In this document: positions 22,034 through 34,779 of the stretch, in pieces | Numbering within the stretch: position 1 is the stretch's first letter | Layout of the letters: each line of letters begins with the position of its first letter | From: Metallyticus violacea | Taxonomy: Eukaryota > Arthropoda > Insecta > Mantodea > Metallyticidae | Direction: 5' to 3' | DNA: 64,000 nucleotides | NCBI GenBank assembly: GCA_030762175.1 | Contig: CM060833.1 | Span: forward strand, 160,119,501 to 160,183,500 | Translations under genes and position numbers: made by a program | The notes under the pieces: model-generated | Database searches by the model: none | What the model was told of the DNA's origin: nothing | The model's input: the letters and a program-made list of their open reading frames with translations, nothing else

Positions 22034-23253
22034 CTGACAGAGTAACAGTTTTTAGAAGTGATAAAAATAATGTTTACACACGGAACATTTGTTTTATGTT
22101 GTGCCATATACTTTTATTTTCGTTTTTCATTGGACGGTACCTACGGTTTGGGATAAAGCAACATTTTTTTCGATTTTACAAAAACTTTTATGTTTCTAAT
22201 GAGGTTAAGTACAGTAGTAGAGAGTAGCAAACAAAAACCTCGTCCAAAAGTAGGTCGCTCCTTCAGAAAGTTTAGAAGAAACTCATTTAGATGCCAGTCG
22301 ACTAAAAGAATGGTAAGCTGTACTCTTGCAATTTGTGGTTAAATTTTATATTCATGAAAGACTTGTCGTGACTTGTTTCCAGAAAAGTTCTGAATAGAGG
22401 TAACAAACAAGAGGGACAAATAAACTTCACATTTTATCAGTAGTTTAGAAACTGCAGAAGTGAGATCAATATTAGACTATAGCTTTCCTGACCATAAAAC
22501 GTGCTCAGACGTTAAAAATCAGTTAAACGTACTGAATTTATAAAAAAAAATTAAAAAAGGCATAAAATAATTCTGAAATTATGTTTAATAAGTCACAGAA
22601 CTTTCCTTCCAGAACAATGCTGCATTATAAGGAATTCCGTAAAAGAGGACTAGAGAAATGTTTTTCAGAATAGAAAGATGCATTTTTCTGCAAATAGAAA
22701 CAGATTAAGGAACCTAAAGTTTGATGCTAAATGTATATTTCTTATGTTTCAAACTAGGAGACTTGAAAAAATGTTCTGTTGCTTTTTTGTAACTTTTTTA
22801 ATTCAAGTTTACATTTACTTTTATGAATAAATTCCAATTCTAGAAGCTTTGCTGTTGCTGTTTACTTAATCAATTGGACAGTCATAAAGTATTAAAAACA
22901 TAATGTTGTGTTAGAGTTATGAATACTACATTTAATATGATTAAGAATCTATAACAACAATGGAAAATTGTGATATTAAAAGTATAATTTCTGATAATAA
23001 AGCATAATGCTTCATATTGATAAGTAATTATCTGGTTTATTTTCAAATAACAATTTTGATAGTTGTAACAATTAATTCAAAACTTGTAGCTTTCCTGACG
23101 GCAACATTTGTTTGAGTGATCAGCAAGGTAGGTGAAGATTGAGAGCCAACATTGCTCTCATCTTCAGGGATGATGTATTAAAGACTGAAACAATGCTTAT
23201 ATACGAAGTTCTGATGATGAGAGTAATGTTTGTTCTCGAAAGCTTGGAGACTT
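22034..23253. other. AT-rich DNA, no supported feature
   Basis: No frame with protein-like character and no repeat family recognised. Confidence 0.5.
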
Positions 23254-23839
23254 AGAGGGTAGATCCATAAGTTTCCGGCCTAACCATTTTCTAGGTATGA
23301 TAAAGACAAAAACTATATTTCACTTTTCAATACAGTTACCTTTTATTGCAATGCACTTCTCACATCTTTGAATTAATATTTCAATCCCCCCCCCAAAATA
23401 GTCAGAAGTCTTGTATGCAAAATGGGCATAAACAGCATCCATCATTTCTTCGTCACACTTAAATTTCCTTCCTCCAGTGAGTACCTCCAAGGCCACCTGT
23501 AAGCTCTTCGTCTTCAATGCTTTCTCGACCCATTCGAAAAAGTTTGGCTCATTCTTTTATGGTGGAATATGAGGGGGATGCTTCCCCCGAGTAGCTGTTT
23601 AAGTTCATTTGGAGTAAGTCCTTTAATGAAGAACTGGATAACAGCTGAAAACTCTATTTTGAACATGTCACAATCTTCTACACATAGCCTTCTTTATGCA
23701 CCTATATCTGAACAACTGAACACAGCGGAGCGGAAGTTACAGATGCTATTATTTACTTAACAGATAAGACAGTAGGTAAGGATTTTGTGAAGGCGATAAT
23801 ACCTATCGGCAATGCCGGATATTTATGAACCTACCTTCA
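23254..23839 (-). mobile_element. Internally deleted mariner (same family as 39.4 kb)
   Basis: Both ends match the inverted repeats of the larger copy at 39377-40595 (GAGGGTAGATCCATAAGTTT on the left; AAGGTAGGTTCATAAATATC read from the right). On the minus strand the N-terminal coding end is joined directly to the C-terminal end: LTGGRKFKCDEEMMDAVYAH and then SDYFGG. The whole catalytic domain is absent. At about 590 bp this is the usual way a MITE-like derivative forms from a mariner. Confidence 0.85.
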
Positions 23840-24516
23840 CTTGCCGGTTGATCCCACGAGAAAACTTCTACAAATGTAACAATTAAGTTTAAGAATACTA
23901 TAATATGGTTCAAAGTTAGTGACTGTTGCAACAATGAATAATCTGTACATATACAGACATTAACAACACTAATACTTTAGTGGTCTACTTTCGCTTGACA
24001 GTTAAATCCGCAAGTGAGTTTTGAAATATCTTCAGCGCATCTAGTTCTGGGTTAACAGTACATAAAGATAGGGCATTTCCTCTCGTTCAATGTAAAGTCC
24101 AGAATGGTAGACAGTGTTATTAAATTTATCTGAGTGTATTAGTTTTGAGAAGATATCTGTAGTGCAGAAACACGCAGAAAGTACTAGAACACGACATTGA
24201 CAATAACAAGTTATGTCGGGTTCCAAAGTACGAAAAGGATGAACAGTTACCTTCTCTCATGTCGTGTTGTGGTTGAAGCTTGTACAAAGAAGAATCAAGG
24301 AAGTAGTAAATGTATTTAATGTAGTTACATAATATTTCGAAATTAGTTAGTCACTTTTACTAATATAGCATCTGCTATTTTTAAAAATGTCATTAGGAAA
24401 CATCATCTTGTACGTGGGGATGATATGGTAAACATTACTCAACTAAAGTTAGAGAAGAAAGATTTGTACATGATAGTGCATATGACAGATATACATATCT
24501 TAAAATTGCCAAAATC
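23840..24516. other. No supported feature
   Basis: A minus-strand 61-codon frame at 24041-24226 has no recognised motif. Confidence 0.45.
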
Positions 24517-24530
24517 CTTATGACAACTTA

Positions 24531-24805
24531 ATGCCATGGTTGAGGTCGTTAAGGCGCGGACTCGTGAGCGGGAGGTATGGTGTTCTAATTTCACCAGGAC
24601 CGTCCCCCTGACTGAGGTTTTTCCAGGTTTGCCTCAGTCCTCATAAATGGCAAATGCCGGGGAGGTATTCTAAATTTAGCCTGAAACGCTTTCTTCCTTT
24701 AAAAAAAACCCTTTCCCAATATATAATTTCATCTCATGTATCATCAGTGTCCACCGCCTGTGGCACCTCTGTAGCAAAACGGCCGTTAACACCGTTCAAA
24801 AGTTA
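24531..24805 (+). mobile_element. SINE-A copy with target duplication
   Basis: The head has GGTCGTTAAGGCGCGGACTC, but the B-box is decayed (GTGTTCTAATTTCACC). The body is complete to GGCCGTTAACACCGTTC. Flanks CTTATGACAACTTA (24517-24530) and CTTATGATAACTTA (24806-24819) form a 14-bp duplication with one mismatch. Confidence 0.92.
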
Positions 24806-24989
24806 CTTATGATAACTTAGGCGACTCTGCTACACCAAGATTATGAAACATTGCATTATTTAGTAAGACTAGTTTTAGCAACAATTCAACGAGCTGAGGT
24901 CCGAAAATACAGTTGGTGGCCTAAGAACTGTTAGTGCATTTGACTAGAGTTGCAGAAGGATATTCATTCAACAAGCTTGGCACAAAAGC

Positions 24990-25612
24990 TCATAAAGTGC
25001 ATCTCATACCAGTTATAACGGGGCTTGAAACTGCTGAACACTACCACAATATTTATTAAGATGTCAAACGCTGGTTTGAACAGAGCATCTCTGAGAAATC
25101 TGCCTCAGAATGCCAGAGATTGCCGAACTTTAAAAGCATTTCATAAGAAATTGTTTAATATTATCAGAAATAATCGATTACCCCAGATTCAGATTTCTTT
25201 TGTTACAATGCATGTATTTATTTGTTTTACCCTGCTGTAGAATTATATGATTCTATTATTTTATTACTATCATAAATGTTCCAATCTCCTTCATAGTATT
25301 GTCAGGGTTTAATTTTATGTTTTGTTTTTATCTTTATTTCCACTTTCAGTATTTACGTAGGTTGATATGTGTATAAGGTGTTATTCCTGGTGCTTGTTGT
25401 ATATTATTGTTCTTTTATTTTTTCTTCTTCTTAAGTTAATATTTTCATTTTCCATTATCAATATTTATGTATTAGTATACATTTATTTACATACATAATG
25501 TTTTACAATAGTTTATATGTGTACGAGTATTGTTAACTTTACTGTCAATGTTGTGATTGTAATAATGTTGCTATTACTTCATGTAATTATTAGATAAATA
25601 AATAAAAAATAA
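24990..25612 (+). pseudogene. Possible LINE 3' end with A-rich tail
   Basis: A frame near 25060-25240 reads ASLRNLPQNARDCRTLKAFH and then KKLFNIIRNN, resembling the C-terminal LP..(V/I)R....L..FK..L segment of several insect LINE polymerases. A long T-rich 3' segment follows and ends in AGATAAATAAATAAAAAATA, like a LINE tail. The reverse transcriptase core is not present. Confidence 0.4.
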
Positions 25613-26700
25613 ATAAGAGATAGTCGAACCCCCTTGTAATACAGTTTGTGTCAATAGTTATAGTTACTGGCGGCAGACGCAAGCAGGTTAAATTTGGGAA
25701 TCTTAATGACAAGATGCGTTCTCATACGTAGCTAATTATGTCTTCGTTGTCATAGACTGAATAATAGCCACACGCTGTTTTTATTCCATTTAGGAAGCTC
25801 TATATCCTGATACAAACTTCTGGGTAATGGATTAACACTCATACATGTTCATCTAAAAGCTCCTCAAACACTGACCTGCATCGGTCCATTCTAAATTAAA
25901 GTTTCGTTGATGAGAATGATAGAGTTGACGAGGAAGATTGTATATCATGAAACAGTACTCGTAGTATTTTTACTGAAGATATGTGTTTTTAAATTTCCAG
26001 TATATTTCCTTCTTTTATAAATAATGTTAAAAGCATTATACTTCGAAATTAAAGCATGATTCTCAGTAAAACAAAGTATAACTGCTGTTACCATGGTAAT
26101 CATTATAATCTAATCTGAGGGGAGTCGAATTTGCATTGCTTTAGAAGGAAACTGCACGCTACATAAGCACAGAGCTGTTACGTATGATGTACAGAGATTT
26201 AACGTAATTAACTCGTGTGGTTACACTATTGTACCTAATCCATGCTAGAGACCGTGACGCGCCTCATTAGTGTTCCTACCGCAGTCATTGTTATATAATT
26301 ATTGCTTTGAATTATATATATTAGCACCTTAAACGTATAAATTTAGCATTTCATAATACAAATATGGTGTTTAATAGCATTGTTGATATTAGCATTTATA
26401 TTTTGTATCTTTATAGTGAAAATGTTTCTTTGAAAATATTCACCAGAACAAATTTATATTCTAATTTCTTTTAAATCCTTCCTCTGTCTATAAAATTAAA
26501 TTACTGTTGAAAATATTATTCACATTGTATGTGCAGGACCAGATGGACTTAATAAATTCTTGAACAAAGAGGGAACTTTTAATTTCAATGCCAATAAAAT
26601 GAACAGGCAGCCAAAATCTGAATGTCTTCAATACTAAGAATTAAGTAAGCGTTTTTAAAAGTAATAACATAACATACAACTCCGTTGATAGAGGATAGAC
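25613..26700. other. No supported gene
   Basis: AT-rich. It includes an imperfect palindrome GTTACCATGGTAAT at 26087-26100, similar to the X-box at 50.4 kb but with a weaker right half. Confidence 0.45.
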
Positions 26701-26837
26701 TTTTTTTTTTGTTTATTTACGGACGCTCTTTAACTTCTCAGATCACCAACGTCCCATTCAATTCAGGGCGTGAAAGGGCCGATAAATTTTGCTCTGAGGT
26801 CTCTTCTTTCAGGCTTGACGTTCTTTTTCATGCCGAG
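26701..26837 (-). mobile_element. SINE-B 3' half, fused to a SINE-A fragment
   Basis: The SINE-B 3' half on the minus strand (GGCATGAAAAAGAACGTCAA through GTCCGTAAATAAAC) is directly adjacent to a SINE-A on the + strand. The join is at about 26837, with no spacer. Confidence 0.85.
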
Positions 26838-27062
26838 GTTTTTGGTTCGAATCCCACAAGGACCGTCCTTCCTGATTCACACTTTCTTCAGGTTTTCTTC
26901 AGTCCTCATAAATGGCAAATGCCGGGGAGGTGCCCTAAACCTATAACGCTTCCTTTCTTTAAAAAATCCTTTCCCAATTTATCATGTCATTTCATGTATC
27001 ATCAGCGTCCATCGCCTGGTGCCTCAGCTGTAAAAACGGGCAAAAAAAAAAAAAAAAAAAAA
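26838..27062 (+). mobile_element. SINE-A copy, 5'-truncated, fused to SINE-B
   Basis: The copy starts at GAGGTTTTTGGTTCGAATCC (head lost up to the B-box) and continues through the body (CTCATAAATGGCAAATGCCG) to TGTAAAAACGGGC and a run of about 19 A. The head-to-head fusion with SINE-B suggests insertion next to, or recombination with, the existing SINE-B. Confidence 0.87.
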
Positions 27063-28125
27063 GAATAAGAACGTAGCTCTAACAGGAAAAGTAGCTACAC
27101 GGCTATTATCACAATCGCTTGGCTAGGAAGATAAGGGAAAGATTGTTAAAATGAACACTTATAATCACTTGATCGCTTTATGAATTTATTACATTACCAC
27201 ATATAATCAAAAAAGCTTAAATCCGCATGTTTTTTTAACATATTTCTTTTTCCGAGCGAGAGAAAATAAAGGAACAATGGGTTCTATCTGCTACAAATCT
27301 CTCTCGAAATGATTAACTCCACACACTTTCTTTATAAGAGGAGAGATTTACCACCCAACCATGTTACAACAAATAACTGCTCCCTCCTTCACACTAATAA
27401 TAACAGGCGATTTCCTTCCACCTAATAATATCATATCAACAAGTAAACTTTGTACAACAATTATACATATTGTATAATAAGCCCACAGCACTCAACAGCT
27501 CCCATGTTTTCCCTTGGACAGTGTTGAAAACATATCGCTCTTCAGACAGCGTTGTATTTGCGAAACAAGGAACCGAACGCTTGTTTCGTGTGCCGTATAA
27601 GCGCCCCGAGAGTTGCGTGAGGTGCGGGATGTTTCAACACGCACCTCCATGGAGTGTTTCGTGCGGGTTTGCTGCGCATTGCTGTCTTCTATTGGAAAAG
27701 TAAAATATGAATGTTCTTTATGCACGCATTACGATGTGATAGGTGTATAGAGCTTCTCGGCCATATGCCCTAAAACAGTAGTAACCATTATCATCAACTC
27801 TGTCATAAGTAGCACTTGTGATTTCAAACAGAAGTCATCGAGTTTCTATTGTTGAAAAAACCAAATTGCAGGAAAAGTCTGACTGTCTCGTTCATTCAGT
27901 CACTGAAGTTGAAAACCGTAGTTCCAAAATCTCTTCAGCATAATATGGCAAAGTTACAAACGGGGGCTATTGCAGTTATTCTGTATGTATCGAATGTAAT
28001 ATTTCTATCATTTCCTGAAGCATTGTAACGCTTCTCTGTCTCCGAAATAAGAAGCAATTTCAATAAGGAATGCGAACTTTTTTTATCTCAAGGGTTTATT
28101 GTATTTCTGTCTCAAATAAGATGAT
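27063..28125. other. Unassigned DNA with CpG-richer island
   Basis: Mostly AT-rich, but about 27480-27710 is CpG-rich with overlapping 77-codon frames on both strands. It contains a hairpin with arms GAGGTGCG and CGCACCTC (27620-27648) and two related CTTGTTTCGTG/AGTGTTTCGTG strings. No protein motif is recognised. Confidence 0.4.
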
Positions 28126-28129
28126 CTTT

Positions 28130-28620
28130 TTTCCTCAGTTCTTTGGCTAATTGCTGCTTTTCAATGTAATCTCCATGCAAATTCATGACTTTGCGTCACC
28201 TAAATTTCTGAACCCTGGCGGATTGCATCTTCAGGAGCACCGAAGAGTTGAAAATCAGAAGGTGCACGATCCGGGCTGTAGGATGAATGAGGAAGTTGAG
28301 TGGTCTCTTCTCGGACGCATAGACTTGGTTTGGAACAGGAACTTTGGTCCCATTTTTGTGAGGACCGATGCGCCAGAATCGATTCTTCAATTTTCGAACA
28401 AATTTGGGAACTGTTTCACCAATGATCAGAATAATTTTGGAGCCCCAGAATACGCAGCCATAACTTTATTGCCTTGAATTGTTTTCTGAAAAGACTTTAC
28501 ATATGTCACTCCATGGATCTCATTTAGCCTCAAACTCGAAGCAATGGGTTCAGGTTTCATCTCCCACTTCATAGCTATGCAAGAAGTCGTCATAACGAGC
28601 AAGCAACTTTACACAGATTA
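28130..28620 (-). pseudogene. Mariner transposase relic
   Basis: On the minus strand, across frameshifts: CFEFEAK at the first catalytic region, VFWGSKIILI (the VFWD block) near 28460, then SYSPDRAPSDFQLFGA near 28280, and a final MNLHGDYIEKQQ like the mariner C-terminus (C....G.YVEK). The order and spacing match a mariner transposase, but at least four frame breaks are needed. Terminal repeats not found. Confidence 0.6.
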
Positions 28621-29454
28621 TGGTTCTTTTTCCAATTTTTTGTAACAACATCATTGTGCTCTGTTATCGTTGCTAAGGAATATTCTCTGTGTTTATTATT
28701 TCATTGAAAATGTGCACGGGAAAGCATGACAGCTGTTGTTCTCCTATTTTGAGATATTCATTTTGACAACTTCTCCGGAAACTTTTTATTTTTGAGTTCT
28801 TTTATTGCTATTTCTACTTTGCTTCTTACTGTTGGAGTTGATGCAATCTCTCCCGCTGGAGTTGCGAAGCCGTTACAGCTATCTGACAGGGTATTTTTGT
28901 GCAGGTCGTAGAATTCTGTTGCAGCTGATATGTCCTGATGTACAGCTTTGACCGGATTTCATTTATGTCTATTTCATCTGTCCCTTTTCCTTGTTATTCT
29001 TCCTCAGTTTTCCTCGATGATTTTGTCTGCGCTATCTCTTGCTGAACAAGTGTAGGTTTGCATTTTCGCAAGATATAAAACCGACTAACAAAACTCTTTG
29101 AGTAGCTCTTTTGGTCAGTGTGTTTAGCTGTATATAAATGACTTAAATATTAAAATATTCATAATTTTTCATTGCTCTAAGTTTTCTCTGTTTCATGGAT
29201 CGTAATTTCAACTTCGATAGCACCTTTACTTTTGGCATGGAAGGTAACATCTTTTATATGCAATACTCTTATTATAGAGTAGCTTTTGAGGATCTTTATT
29301 GAGATTGTTGGCGTTTTGGAAAGTAGATTTTTTATGAGACTTCATATTTATGCATCTGTCCAACCATTAAGAATATCTTCTGACAAGAAAATACCAATTA
29401 TCTCTGTTCACCATTATTCTTCTACTATACAACTTATTGTTATCTCTTCATGAT

Positions 29455-29456
<2 letters not shown>
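28621..29456. other. No supported feature
   Basis: AT-rich DNA with no recognised coding or repeat signal. Confidence 0.45.

Positions 29457-29493
<37 letters not shown>
29457..29493. repeat. (TC)n microsatellite
   Basis: About 18 TC units; it produces a serine/leucine run in the overlapping + frame, which is an artefact. Confidence 0.95.
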
Positions 29494-29496
<3 letters not shown>

Positions 29497-29899
29497 GTGT
29501 GTAATTTCCTAGGACTTACTCGTTTCTATCTTCTATACGGATCCATTTATCATTTCTCACCTGACCTTCTCATTAGATGCCATATTAGTTTTTTCAACTG
29601 TAATATTCCCCACTACATAACTTCTCTCTTATGATATTGTTCCTAATCCTGTTCATTTTATATACTTGTGCTGATAATCTACCTCCAAATTCAACAGTAC
29701 TCTTTTTAGCGCATTTGCAATACTGTACTTTTTAGCATAGACTGTCGTATCTTAATCTAAGTATTATTTATAGTAATTTTGCTCCGCAGTGTCCTATTTA
29801 ATGTTGAAATGACATTTGATCCTTTCCTATTCGTTCCTAATTTCCTTATCAAGTGTACTAACACAGTAGTTTTGAATATATATATAATATTCGACCACC

Positions 29900-30178
29900 T
29901 CCTTGCCTGGAGGTCTGGAGGCCAGTGTTCGATTCCAGGCACCTACTTAGGAATTTTTCTAAGTTAGGGAAGTCTGGAAAGGGTTCACCCAGCCTCGTGA
30001 GGACAATTGGGAAGCTGCCTGATAGAGAGGTGGCGTTCTTCGATCACAAACGCCGCTTGATAGGCGACAGGCAGAGGTGCGGGCATGCTGATCACATGCC
30101 TCCCTGCAATACTGCCCTCTATCAATGAAGTCGCAAGATGTAGGTAGAAGTCTGGACAGTACTCAATAATAAATAAAT
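29900..30178 (+). mobile_element. SINE-C copy
   Basis: This third family has a tRNA-like start (TTGCCTGGAGGTCTGGAGGC) and B-box-like GTGTTCGATTCCAGGCACC. The body contains GTGAGGACAATTGGGAAGCT, GATAGAGAGGTGG, GGCGACAGGCAGAGGTGCGG and CATGCCTCCCTGCAATACTG. It ends CAATAATAAATAAATC. A second, minus-strand copy at 56.69-57.34 kb shares these blocks, which confirms it as a repeat. The A-box is unclear. Confidence 0.75.
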
Positions 30179-30311
30179 CTCTGAAGAAGGGGGAAAAAAT
30201 ATAGTCTAAGGATGTGAGTGCACATTACAATGCATATAAATTTTTCGGTGAAAGTTGAAGTTATTAGTGAAGTACCTGCAATTATATAACGCAAATTTTC
30301 CTGCAGAGCTT

Positions 30312-30604
30312 TGTTGATTTTGTTAATTTACGGACACTCTTTAACAGCTCAGGTCATCAGCGCCCCATTCCATTCAGGACGTAAAACGGTCCACAAATTT
30401 TGCTCAGAAGCCTCTTCTTTCATTTGAGGTTCTTTATCGTGCCGTAAACGTACGACACGGAACCCACAGCTTTACTTCCCTTCCGAAGGAAGCCATACTT
30501 AGGATTTTTACGCCCGAAAAAATTCATCGGTCCTGGCCGGGTTTGAACCCACAATCTTTGTTTTAGAAGGCAAGTATGGTTACCACTACACTACCAGCAT
30601 CGAT
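30312..30604 (-). mobile_element. SINE-B copy, full length
   Basis: On the minus strand: head (GTGTAGTGGTAACCATACTT), B-box GGGTTCAAACCC, full body and AAATTAACAAAATCAAC tail. A perfect 11-bp target duplication, CTGCAGAGCTT, flanks it at 30301-30311 and 30605-30615. Confidence 0.94.
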
Positions 30605-30615
30605 CTGCAGAGCTT

Positions 30616-33600
30616 ACGAGTGAACTGTGTTCTCATTGACCATCAGTGCACGTTTATATTGGTTTATGGAGAAGAAATAATTAGCATGTTAACTTTTAAA
30701 TTAATAAACTTTTCCATTTTGCCTGATGCTTTGTGGCTCTTGTATCATTTCCCTTCTTGCGCTGAAATAATTGTGTCCGCTACAAGCAAATTTCCTGCCG
30801 CCAGAGGGTTTTCCTGCACTGCATTACATGTAAGTACCAGAAAAATGCTCATTAGCCTCTTGCATACAGATATACAGTCGCTTCCCACTTTTCTTACTCG
30901 TCCATTTAATGAGCAAAAATATGCTAATGACAGTTACTGGTTCTGAAATTAATGTCCTCATAGAAATTTTATTAAACTTTGAAGCTTTTGACTTTGAGAC
31001 TAAATCATAAATTTTCTATAAAATGGGGCTTTCAATAAATAATGCAGTAATTTTTGTCTCTTTTTCAGAGTTTATTTCACTTTCAAATTCATTGGATTAT
31101 TCTTCAGCTCTTTGGCTATACAGAGCAATAAAGGTATTCCATTTCAAATCAAACAATGCTGCCCTCCATGATGTCACGAATATAAATGCTTTTAGTTTTT
31201 GTTAGTACACAATATTAAAACAATATGTTATCCATAGTCAGTGTGACTATACGAAATATTTTATCATCGGAAAAGTTTAGAAAAAGTTTGTTAAATTAAA
31301 ATTCTGAATAACTGATTTTTCAATTTTCCTATTGTCAAACATTTTAGAGCCATGTATTGTTTTACGAGTAATACTGGATATAGTAGTTCGTTTTCTTAAT
31401 TTATTAATATTTTCAGAATATTTACTAATATATACAGTGCAATTAAAATAATTAAAATTTTAAAATTTATTTTTAAAAGATGAAATGCTACGTAGCGGGC
31501 TTATTAACTTATAGTGAGCATTTCTTATATTAACCTAAGTCTTGAATAATCGTGATGTGCTAATATGTAGCGCTTCCATCGTACTTCTTTTGATTGTTTT
31601 GTCATCTTTTGACGCTTCAATCACGTGCTAAGAAAAATTAAAGATCTTGACAATCCTTGCGTGTATTTTTGGTAAAATAAAATAAGGGTTTAGCAACATG
31701 TACAAGAATTGTATTAGAATAGTTAATAATCAAAATCTTCCATCCAAATAACATGTATTGAGCTAACTGGTATACAAAATTGTGTACTACACATAAAAAT
31801 GTTAAGTTTTACATAAAATTATTTAAAATATTAAATAAGTCACAAGAACCGTCATTATCATTGCTTCAAAATTAGAGATAAAAAAATTGAGCTTGTAAGC
31901 TAATAACAGTCAAATTCACGTAATACAATCAAGCAGTTTTGTTACACTTAAACATCTGTGATATTAATTGTATATTACATTAAAGCCTAGTAATTATCCA
32001 AGCAACATGCTATAATTTTTTCAATAAAATTTGTATTGAAATATATGCATAATTTACATTAAAAAGAGATAAAATAAATCTAAAGTTCTACAACAAATGT
32101 TGGTTATTATAGAAGACAAGAAGTTTCCCTCGAATTTCTAAAAGAAAACGAAACGAGTCCTCCTCCCCTGGGAACTTCTTACCTACGTCCTATCACTATA
32201 ACAGTTCAGAAGAGTAGACCTTGCAGTTTCCTCGTAGGGAGATATTAATCCCTATGTACTTAAGACATGTACTGACGAATAAAACTTTCGAAAGTGGTGT
32301 CACCACACTTACGTGAAAGTACCTAGAATAATGAACACTAAAACATTGATCGGCAGAATATTTTCATGCTCAACGACACAGATTATCAGTGGAAAGTAAA
32401 ATCATTAGGTTTTATGGGAAAAGTATTTTTGAACTTTTAATTCATTGTAGATATGTTATAATTGAAAGTGCGGCTACTGGCATGGTGAACCTCCTGATAT
32501 AATGATCTGCTGTGCCATTTCATGGTTGTCTTTGTTTCCGTATGCAATTCTATGATCATAACCATTCAATAGTTAATTACAAATATTTGTATTATGGTAT
32601 ATGGGTGAACATATGAAAGAATGAGAAATTTTCTTTTGGAAACTTACTACAAACTAAATGTCCCTTAAAGATGCATGCAAGAAAAACCTATCTACACAAT
32701 TTAAATAAGTTTAATTTAAAAAAGGATCTCAAAATATTCTTAAAATGTAAACTTTTCACAGTTTATGAGAATACAGCAACTATTTGAACTCACTATGAAA
32801 ATAGTATTGCTATTTTTGTTTTTAAGTATTTTTTTGCGTTGTTTTCTTCAATAGAAGTGATGTGACATATTGACCCATGCCCTAAAATATAGCAAGAGGC
32901 TAGAACTGCTTAAACGTTCCTGGTTCTTTATTATCTTCAGGTGAAAGGGTTAAGAAATATATTGCAGTAATTTATGATACTTCATGTGTAGAAGCAGACA
33001 CTAATGACAGCTTCTTTGTTTAAAAAGTTGAGAGTGAACTTATCTTCCCTAGACAGAAACAGAAAAGATACCGTATTCCCTTTCATGTTCTTCGTGAAGC
33101 ACCAATGGTAGTAGTGGATGACAGTGTAGTTTCAAATCTTAAATTATGCTATAGTGAACAATAAATTTCTATATTTCAAGACGGTGATGAAATGAGATAA
33201 AGTATATGAAACATTTCTTTCAAGTTTAAATTGAAAACATCAGTATACAAGAATAGCATGTTGGAAAAATGAAATACAGTACCAATTTCATATTTTGTCT
33301 TCTATTTAATGAAAGTCTGCCTTTTAAATTTTAATATACACCTATATTTATTAAATATAATGTGTATATTTTCATCATAAATGCAGTTCTACTGGTAATA
33401 TTTTATTTACTTGTTTTTTCCCTAAAGTAAATGGTCAAAAAAGAATATCTGCATAAAGATCTTGAATATTTAAATACATGTGTGTTTGTCTATATAAAAT
33501 TAATTCAACTTCTGAGTCAACTTTCATAATCCTGTCTTTAAAAGAACAATTATGGCTAATTATAAGGAATACTTGATATAAAAATTAAAAAATTGAACGT

Positions 33601-33635
33601 ACCTTCTTGCATGTGAGGATTGATTTTATAGAATC
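30616..33635. other. Long repeat-poor AT-rich stretch
   Basis: About 3 kb without SINEs or transposase signal. A 108-codon frame at 30620-30946 lacks motifs. Pyrimidine-rich TCTTTATTATCTTCAG|GTGAAA at 32940/32941 and TTTCAG|GTGGTG near 33650 look like weak splice-site pairs but lack a good donor. The stretch would suit the interior of a long intron. Confidence 0.45.
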
Positions 33636-33639
33636 AATT

Positions 33640-34180
33640 TACAATTTTCAGGTGGTGTGATGATAAAGTCTCTAGGTTTATTTCATTTGACATAGAATGA
33701 CCTATTTTTCATTACTGTCTCCTTGCAAATCTATGTCAAGCGTGAAAACCTGTACACCTTTGCCGTATCACTCTGCAGGTCTGTCTCTTAGCCATGGTAC
33801 ATTGCTCTGACTTCCTCGTCGTCGTCAAATTGCATAATTTAGAAAACCAAAGGATGAAACCTAGAAGGTACAAAATCTGGGCTGTAAAGATGGGGAAGAG
33901 TAGCCCTGGTAAAGTTTATTGATATCTTAATAGGGTTCGTAATGTCCAGAAAATGAACTATTGCAACCTTTGTGACGATACATGCTCCAGAAGGCTTCTT
34001 GAACCTCAGAAAAATATTGACGTACACTTCGGAGTTAACTGTTTCACCACGAGGCAGTACATCGATTAAAATAACCCTTTCAGAGTCCCAGAACAATGTG
34101 GCCGTAACTTTACTGGATCAGGTTGTTGTCTTGAACTTTTTTTTTATTTTTTCGAGGAGAAATTTTGTTATGTAATTCAA
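33640..34180 (-). pseudogene. Mariner transposase relic
   Basis: The minus strand has FWDSERVILIDVLPRGETVN, the well-conserved block after the first catalytic Asp, open as an 85-codon frame (34096 to 33839). It then reads LYSPDFVPSRFHPL in place of SPDLAPSDFHL and, below a stop, QFDDDEEVRAM like the C-terminal FDSDDEV segment. Upstream, KVTAT is preceded by a stop. Possible N-terminal remains extend to about 34.4 kb but are not convincing. Confidence 0.62.
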
Positions 34181-34779
34181 TGAATTGTATTTTCACCTCG
34201 AACTGGAAATACAAACATTTACATGTGTTATTGTAGTTCACCAAAAATTAGAGACACGGACTGTTGCAGATTCAGATACATTCCTGCATGCTTCACAGAG
34301 TATTGCATTATTTTTTGTTATCAAAGTACGTTCATTATCAGTTGAAACTTCAGAAGGGGGTGCGAAACTAATGCTAGTATCAATTTCGCCAGACTGCGAC
34401 AAAACCCATACTCACTGATGTGTTAACTTTTGAACGCTTTCTGAAACTATGAATACGTGACTTTTTGCTACTGTCATTTAGAGTTGTGTGACATCGACGG
34501 ATTCCGAACTACAATATGCCTTTAATGCGATGCACAATGAAAACAGAACTCAAACTAACGGATATATCTATAGCTCTCTTAAAATTGACAATGCTGTCTC
34601 TCTATTCTTGCTTACAAAACCTCCATAACAATAATTGCAATGCAGGTACATACTACAATAATATGTCAATGTGCATTACTTAAGCTATGCACATTAATGC
34701 ATATTTTCGTTGGTTTGTTAGACTTTGACAGCAATATGCAATCACTAATCCAAACAGGAATTTTCATTAGTCAGTGTAG
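34181..34779. other. No firm feature
   Basis: This may hold the decayed N-terminal half of the mariner relic on the minus strand, but the resemblance is weak. The + strand 77-codon frame at 34185-34418 has no motif. Confidence 0.35.

Noticed and set aside
26087..26100. Second X-box at GTTACCATGGTAAT
   Set aside because: The right half-site ends in AT instead of AC, and the surroundings are not CpG-rich.
33640..33655. TTTCAG|GTGGTG and TCTTCAG|GTGAAA (32940) as ratchet sites
   Set aside because: The 3' halves are acceptable, but the donors depart from GTRAGT; kept only as weak notes.
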